A DNA stretch of 7,917 bases from Nitrosomonadales bacterium (lineage in GTDB: Bacteria > Pseudomonadota > Gammaproteobacteria > Burkholderiales > Nitrosomonadaceae), in the NCBI GenBank assembly GCA_004525885.1, contig SPBV01000082.1, forward strand, positions 1-7,917. Direction: 5' to 3'. A model generated the notes under the pieces. That model had not been told where the DNA came from. It saw nothing but the letters and a program-made list of their open reading frames with translations, and did no database searches. Below are positions 5,850-7,917 of this stretch, in pieces. A program made the translations under genes and the position numbers. Position 1 is the first letter of the stretch. The number at the start of each line of letters is the position of its first letter.

Positions 5850-6350
5850 ATGAAAAATTACTCTGCAATTCTGATTTGGGATCTTGATGCCACGCTAATT
5901 GATTCGTCGCATCGCACGCCAAACAATCCCGATGGTACGCTGAACCTAGCCGCGTACATTGAAAAGCATACGCCCGACAACATCGCTAAAGATACAGCGC
6001 TGCCACTGCTCCGCTGCTTCATGCATCTTGTAGCACAGGCACGATTTTATTCTGTGATATGTACAGCGCGAGATATGATGCAGGAAGACTACACCTCCCT
6101 GTGTAATTTTGGCATCGCCACGCATCAAATATTATCGCGCGATCAAGCGAGAAAAAATCACTACCGAATGCACGATGGGGAATATAAACGACACTGGCTC
6201 TTGCGATACTACACGCTACGGCAATTTGCGTGCTTACCAAAATTCGTGTTTGATGACGCTGCTCCAGTTTTGTCGATGGCGCGAAAACTTCCGCATACTG
6301 TCGCACTCAATGCGGTAACTCTGAATAAAAAACTTTCACAAAGGATTTGA
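5850..6350 (+). CDS. HAD-superfamily phosphatase
   Basis: HAD enzymes remove phosphate from nucleotides, sugars or nucleic acid ends through an aspartyl intermediate. In this 166-residue product motif I is DLDATL (D11 nucleophile, D13 acid/base), motif II is ICTARD (T72), a candidate motif III lysine is K113, and motif IV is FVFDDAAP (D135, D136). All catalytic positions are present. There is little cap domain, so a large or polymeric substrate is possible, as with phage 3'-end phosphatases, but no kinase P-loop is present. A GTG at 5811 would extend the protein by 13 residues; I prefer the ATG at 5850, since the GTG lies upstream of the promoter's -35 box and the shorter form puts motif I at residue 11. 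No Shine-Dalgarno sequence is present. Confidence 0.85.
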   Translation: MKNYSAILIWDLDATLIDSSHRTPNNPDGTLNLAAYIEKHTPDNIAKDTALPLLRCFMHLVAQARFYSVICTARDMMQEDYTSLCNFGIATHQILSRDQARKNHYRMHDGEYKRHWLLRYYTLRQFACLPKFVFDDAAPVLSMARKLPHTVALNAVTLNKKLSQRI

Positions 6351-6352
6351 CA

Positions 6353-6460
6353 ATGGATATTATTTGGAATATAATCGGTACTGTGATGTTGATAGCTTCA
6401 GGATTCGGATTTCTCTGGGTGCTATCCGATGTTTTAGCCGATGTGTTTTTTGAGGATTAA
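6353..6460 (+). CDS. 35-residue single-pass membrane miniprotein
   Basis: The 35-codon frame starts MDIIWNIIGTVMLIASGFGF. It is one hydrophobic helix (about 3-25, with a GTVMLIASGFG core) followed by an acidic tail (DVLADVFFED). The ATG has a good AAGGA site 7 nt upstream, located in the last codons of the phosphatase gene, and the gap after that stop is only 2 nt. This supports real translation despite the small size. Function is unknown; single-helix phage miniproteins include holin- or antiholin-like and host-inhibitory peptides. Confidence 0.65.
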   Translation: MDIIWNIIGTVMLIASGFGFLWVLSDVLADVFFED

Positions 6461-6463
6461 AAA

Positions 6464-6559
6464 ATGTTCTCCACCGAAACTAGCATTTCAATTCTTTTGT
6501 TTTCGATTGTGTTTGCACCGTTCGCAATCGTAGCGTGGCGCGTGCTTAGAAACAGATAG
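6464..6559 (+). CDS. 31-residue single-pass membrane miniprotein
   Basis: The 31-codon frame starts MFSTETSISILLFSIVFAPF. A polar N-terminus precedes a hydrophobic helix (about 8-25), and the C-terminus WRVLRNR is basic, which predicts an outside N-terminus and a cytosolic C-terminus. A GAGGA site lies 7 nt before the ATG, at the end of the previous miniprotein gene, and only 3 nt separate the genes. Two adjacent single-helix proteins with opposite tail charges could act as a pair. The family is not recognised. Confidence 0.6.
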   Translation: MFSTETSISILLFSIVFAPFAIVAWRVLRNR

Positions 6560-6591
6560 CATACAGGGTTGCTGCTTTTGATGGGCGTAAA

Positions 6592-6612
6592 ATCGGAGAA
6601 TAAATCTCCGAT
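6592..6612 (+). other. Stem-loop downstream of the miniprotein genes
   Basis: ATCGGAGA (6592-6599) pairs perfectly with TCTCCGAT (6605-6612) around a 5-nt loop, and ACAGG (6563-6567) with CCTGT (6615-6619) can close an outer stem. No T-run follows in the rightward direction, so a classic intrinsic terminator is doubtful. It could protect the 3' end of the phosphatase operon mRNA or weakly terminate. Confidence 0.45.
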
Positions 6613-6630
6613 CTCCTGTTACATGTAAAT

Positions 6631-6649
6631 AATAATGATTCTCATTTCG
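6631..6649. promoter_or_regulatory. Fur-box-like sequence
   Basis: AATAATGATTCTCATTTCG matches the classic 19-bp Fur operator GATAATGATAATCATTATC at 13 positions, with its core AATGATTCTCATT close to palindromic, and it resembles natural sites of the form AATGAGAATCATT. A TTGGCA (6650-6655) that could be a -35 box follows directly, but no good -10 is found at normal spacing. In an AT-rich context a chance match is possible. Confidence 0.3.
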
Positions 6650-6686
6650 TTGGCATGAATTAGCTTCAGCATAATAGGAAAATAAT

Positions 6687-6832
6687 AAAAAAGCCTTTAT
6701 AATCAAGGACTTAGGCGCCGCGTAGCGTACCCGAAAAATGTAGGCCCGCAACTACCGTTCGTCGGAAAACTATAATGAGCAAAATCAACGTGTTAGCCTA
6801 AAAACACGCTAAAAACGAGCCGACGAACGGTA
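6687..6832. ncRNA. Duplicated structured element, copy 1 (candidate RNA)
   Basis: This block recurs 1090 bp downstream with 8 differences in 141 aligned bases. The 5' part (about 6691-6750) can form GCCT/AGGC (6693-6696 with 6713-6716), a CGC-GTA-GCG hairpin (6719-6727) and a small stem at 6739-6750. The 3' part is closed by a perfect 13-bp stem TACCGTTCGTCGG (6753-6765) with its complement (6820-6832), enclosing a second hairpin (6789-6797 with 6808-6817) and an AT-rich strand with TATAAT at 6771. The second copy carries a compensatory base change in the hairpin. The active strand is unknown. It resembles no tRNA or riboswitch that I recognise. Confidence 0.55.
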
Positions 6833-6872
6833 TATACATCGCACTGCTGTGCGGCTATAATCTCTACATCGG

Positions 6873-7011
6873 ATAGCGTTAAAGAGAGAAAAGAAAAGAC
6901 AGGAAACCGCGGACCTAGAGACAGAAACAAACCCCGTTGATGTTGGACGGTAGATACCGAAACTTTTAGGCCCCTGATACAGACACTTTTCTATTCTCCC
7001 TTTAACGCTAT
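6873..7011. repeat. Long imperfect inverted repeat in the leader of the HTH gene
   Basis: Positions 6873-6898 (ATAGCGTTAAAGAGAGAAAAG and on) and 6986-7011 are complementary at 24 of 26 positions, with an 87-nt loop. The loop can form an inner stem, GGaCCTA near 6912 with TAGGcCC near 6967. As RNA this would be one long rod-like hairpin ending about 37 nt before the next ATG. No terminal A/T signature or transposase marks it as an insertion element. Confidence 0.7.
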
Positions 7012-7048
7012 AAACGATAACCCCCCACCACACGGAGAACAGCACGTT

Positions 7049-7423
7049 ATGACTACAGCAACCAAAATTGTTAACTATACCCAAGAGCAGACCGCGCTTG
7101 CAAAATCTGCTTATGTCGAATCCCCCACAAAAGAAACCGTAGCAAAGCTTGCAGAGCTGTTTGGCAAGACTGCCAAAAGCGTAATTGCAAAGCTGTCACG
7201 GGAAGGGGTCTACGTCAAAGCGGTAAGGGTCTCGAAGGCAGGGGGCGTCGTCGTAAGCAAGGATGCACTTGTTACCAATATCGCGCATCTGATGGGCGTC
7301 AACGAAGAAAAGCTAGACGGATTGGAAGCCGCTCCCAAAGCTTCGCTCATCCTGATCGCTAACGCTATGCTGTGGCAACAAAGCGTCATCGACACAGCAA
7401 AGCGCGATGTACCGGGCGCTTAA
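7049..7423 (+). CDS. Small phage HTH-type DNA-binding protein
   Basis: A 124-residue protein whose centre, ETVAKLAELFGKTAKSVIAKLSREG (29-53), reads as a helix-turn-helix. The pattern of alanine-rich helix, FGK, S-V-IAKLSREGVY resembles a family of small uncharacterised proteins common in tailed phages. A basic stretch (VKAVRVSKAGG, 56-66) and a helical C-terminal domain (73-118) follow, possibly for dimerisation. A role as early transcription regulator or DNA-associated protein is inferred, not shown. GGAGA (7034-7038) lies 10 nt before the ATG. Upstream is a long structured leader; downstream the membrane protein gene overlaps it by 17 nt. Confidence 0.8.
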   Translation: MTTATKIVNYTQEQTALAKSAYVESPTKETVAKLAELFGKTAKSVIAKLSREGVYVKAVRVSKAGGVVVSKDALVTNIAHLMGVNEEKLDGLEAAPKASLILIANAMLWQQSVIDTAKRDVPGA

Positions 7424-7628
7424 TTGGATAGGATGCGCCGGCGGTATCGTCGGCGCGTTCTCTGTAGCAAACGAATTTAGGGCCGGGTATATCCCATTTA
7501 TGATTGGCGCACTAGCTTACTGTGTCGTCGCATTTAATAAACGAGATTATCCTTTGCTGCTGCTTAATATTGTGTTTGCTTCTGCGAATGCCATAGGCTT
7601 GTATAACTGGTATATCACGAGGTTATAA
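7407..7628 (+). CDS. Small three-helix membrane protein, SemiSWEET/PnuC-like
   Basis: This 73-residue protein has three predicted membrane helices (about 5-23, 28-44 and 48-66) joined by short loops with FNKRDY between the second and third. The order WIG..GG..GAF, then IGALAYCVVAF.KRDY, then LLLNIVF.S.NAIGLYNWY resembles small SemiSWEET- or PnuC-like triple-helix units, where the final GLYNW is typical. Such proteins work as dimers moving small solutes, but no substrate can be given. Translation starts at the ATG at 7407 inside the HTH gene, with only a weak ribosome site, so coupling is likely. A strong terminator follows 28 bp after the stop. Confidence 0.75.
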   Translation: MYRALNWIGCAGGIVGAFSVANEFRAGYIPFMIGALAYCVVAFNKRDYPLLLLNIVFASANAIGLYNWYITRL

Positions 7629-7634
7629 GCCCAT

Positions 7635-7645
7635 CCTGTAACAGG
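7635..7645. repeat. Short perfect palindrome CCTGT-A-ACAGG
   Basis: Five-base arms around one A, located 7 bp after the stop of the membrane protein gene. The motif ACAGG...CCTGT also closes the hairpin at 6563-6619. It may be a small operator or chance. Confidence 0.3.
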
Positions 7646-7656
7646 TTGGCCATAAT

Positions 7657-7689
7657 AAAATCACGATAAGCTTAGGCTATCGTGATTTT
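7657..7689 (+). terminator. Strong bidirectional intrinsic terminator
   Basis: AAAATCACGATA (7657-7668) pairs perfectly with TATCGTGATTTT (7678-7689) around a 9-nt loop and runs into five T residues. It ends the HTH/membrane protein unit. The A-run before the stem lets it work leftward as well. It separates this cassette from the second copy of the structured element. Confidence 0.88.
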
Positions 7690-7707
7690 TCCTATTGTAC
7701 TTAAATC

Positions 7708-7729
7708 GGTATTCCGGTACCAGAATACC
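7708..7729. promoter_or_regulatory. 22-bp palindrome, candidate operator
   Basis: GGTATTC (7708-7714) and GAATACC (7723-7729) are perfect inverted arms around CGGTACCA, whose GGTACC is itself palindromic on the same centre. Ten of eleven base pairs match; only C7715/A7722 fails. There is no T-run, so it is not a terminator. It lies between the cassette terminator and the second structured element and would suit a dimeric regulator. Confidence 0.5.
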
Positions 7730-7776
7730 ATTATTCAGACTGGCACGCTTTTTTCCCACAGCAGACCAAAAAAATA

Positions 7777-7917
7777 AAAAAAGCCTTTAAAATCAAGGAC
7801 TTAGGCGCCCCGTAGGGTCCCCGAAAAATGCAAGCCCGTAACTACCGTTCGTCGGAAAATTATAATGAGCAAAATCAACGTGTTAGCCTAAAAACACGCT
7901 AAAAACGAGCCGACGAA
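7777..7917. ncRNA. Duplicated structured element, copy 2 (cut by the window end)
   Basis: This is aligned to copy 1 with a constant offset of 1090 bp and no insertions or deletions. The differences lie at 7790, 7810, 7816, 7819, 7831, 7833, 7839 and 7860. The hairpin at 7809-7817 reads CCC-GTA-GGG where copy 1 has CGC-GTA-GCG. The last 57 bases of the window (7861-7917) are identical to copy 1. The left arm of the 13-bp stem is at 7843-7855; only the first 8 bases of its right arm (7910-7917) are in the window. Confidence 0.55.

Larger units (their letters stand above)
6560..7048 (+). other. Gene-free, highly structured region
   Basis: No frame here has a convincing start, ribosome site and protein-like composition. 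The stretch holds, in order, a hairpin (6592-6612), a Fur-box-like sequence (6631-6649), the first copy of the duplicated structured element (6687-6832) and a long imperfect inverted repeat (6873-7011), ending at the ribosome site of the next gene. If transcribed rightward it would form a long structured leader for the HTH gene at 7049. Confidence 0.6.

Noticed and set aside
6592..6612. Classic intrinsic terminator for the phosphatase operon
   Set aside because: The stem is good but the following bases are CTCCTG, without a T-run; it is kept only as a stem-loop.
6488..6751. Minus-strand 87-codon reading frame
   Set aside because: It runs antisense to the miniprotein gene and through the structured element, has no ribosome site and its composition is not protein-like.
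6753..6832. Resemblance of TACCGTTCGT arms to lox-type recombination sites
   Set aside because: Only about 10 bp match the arm of mutant lox sites, the spacer is 54 bp rather than 8 bp, and no recombinase gene is in the window.
6687..6832. tRNA or tRNA-like gene
   Set aside because: No acceptor stem, anticodon arm and T-arm can be placed together; the GTTCG in CCGTTCGTCGG belongs to the 13-bp inverted repeat instead.
6873..7011. Insertion sequence or MITE bounded by terminal inverted repeats
   Set aside because: There are no flanking target-site duplications, the loop is only 87 nt, and the sequence is not repeated elsewhere in the window.
6809..7084. Minus-strand 91-codon reading frame across the inverted repeat
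   Set aside because: It is antisense to the inverted repeat and to the start of the HTH gene, with no ribosome site and a cysteine/serine/arginine mix typical of chance frames.

Overview
The window looks like part of a tailed double-stranded DNA phage or prophage, most likely of a Gram-negative host. The evidence is a large terminase with all its catalytic motifs, a probable small terminase at the head of the same operon, tightly overlapping small genes, secreted small proteins and a heptosyltransferase-like glycosyltransferase. Host and phage cannot be named from the sequence.

Region 1 (1-198) holds the first 21 codons of a leftward gene that leaves the window, its probable promoter (TTGACA-18-GATAAT), and a bidirectional hairpin terminator that closes the operon to its right. 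Region 2 (199-5584, minus strand) reads as one operon. It starts at a TTGACT-17-TATAAT promoter (5591-5619) and runs: probable small terminase, TPR/glycosyltransferase, secreted protein, decayed duplication, Pro/Ala-rich protein of unknown function, small secreted four-cysteine protein, SAM methyltransferase, 69-residue protein, large terminase, terminator. Most junctions overlap (53, 4, 1, 4 and 17 nt), which suggests translational coupling. TerS and TerL are normally close neighbours; here about 3.6 kb of glycosylation, methylation and secreted-protein genes lies between them.

Region 3 (5585-5849) is a divergent control region. It has three 17-18 bp direct repeats, a near-perfect palindrome, and outward promoters whose TATAAT boxes both sit exactly 6 nt from an ATG, so both first genes may be made from leaderless mRNAs. 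Region 4 (5850-6559, plus strand) is a small operon: a HAD-type phosphatase and two single-pass membrane miniproteins of 35 and 31 residues. Base composition is visibly less AT-rich from about here, which suggests a module boundary.

Region 5 (6560-7048) has no convincing gene but is dense with structure: a hairpin, a Fur-box-like site, the first copy of a duplicated structured element (about 6687-6832), and a 26-bp imperfect inverted repeat (6873-7011). Region 6 (7049-7628) holds a small HTH-type DNA-binding protein overlapping a three-helix SemiSWEET/PnuC-like membrane protein. A strong terminator (7657-7689), a 22-bp palindrome (7708-7729) and the second copy of the element follow, offset by exactly 1090 bp and cut by the window end.

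The most interesting signal is that duplicated element. The copies differ at only 8 of 141 positions. Two of those form a compensatory G-C to C-G change across a hairpin, and two more keep neighbouring pairs intact, which points to selection on an RNA (or single-stranded DNA) fold. It is a candidate undescribed phage structured RNA or cassette-flanking element.
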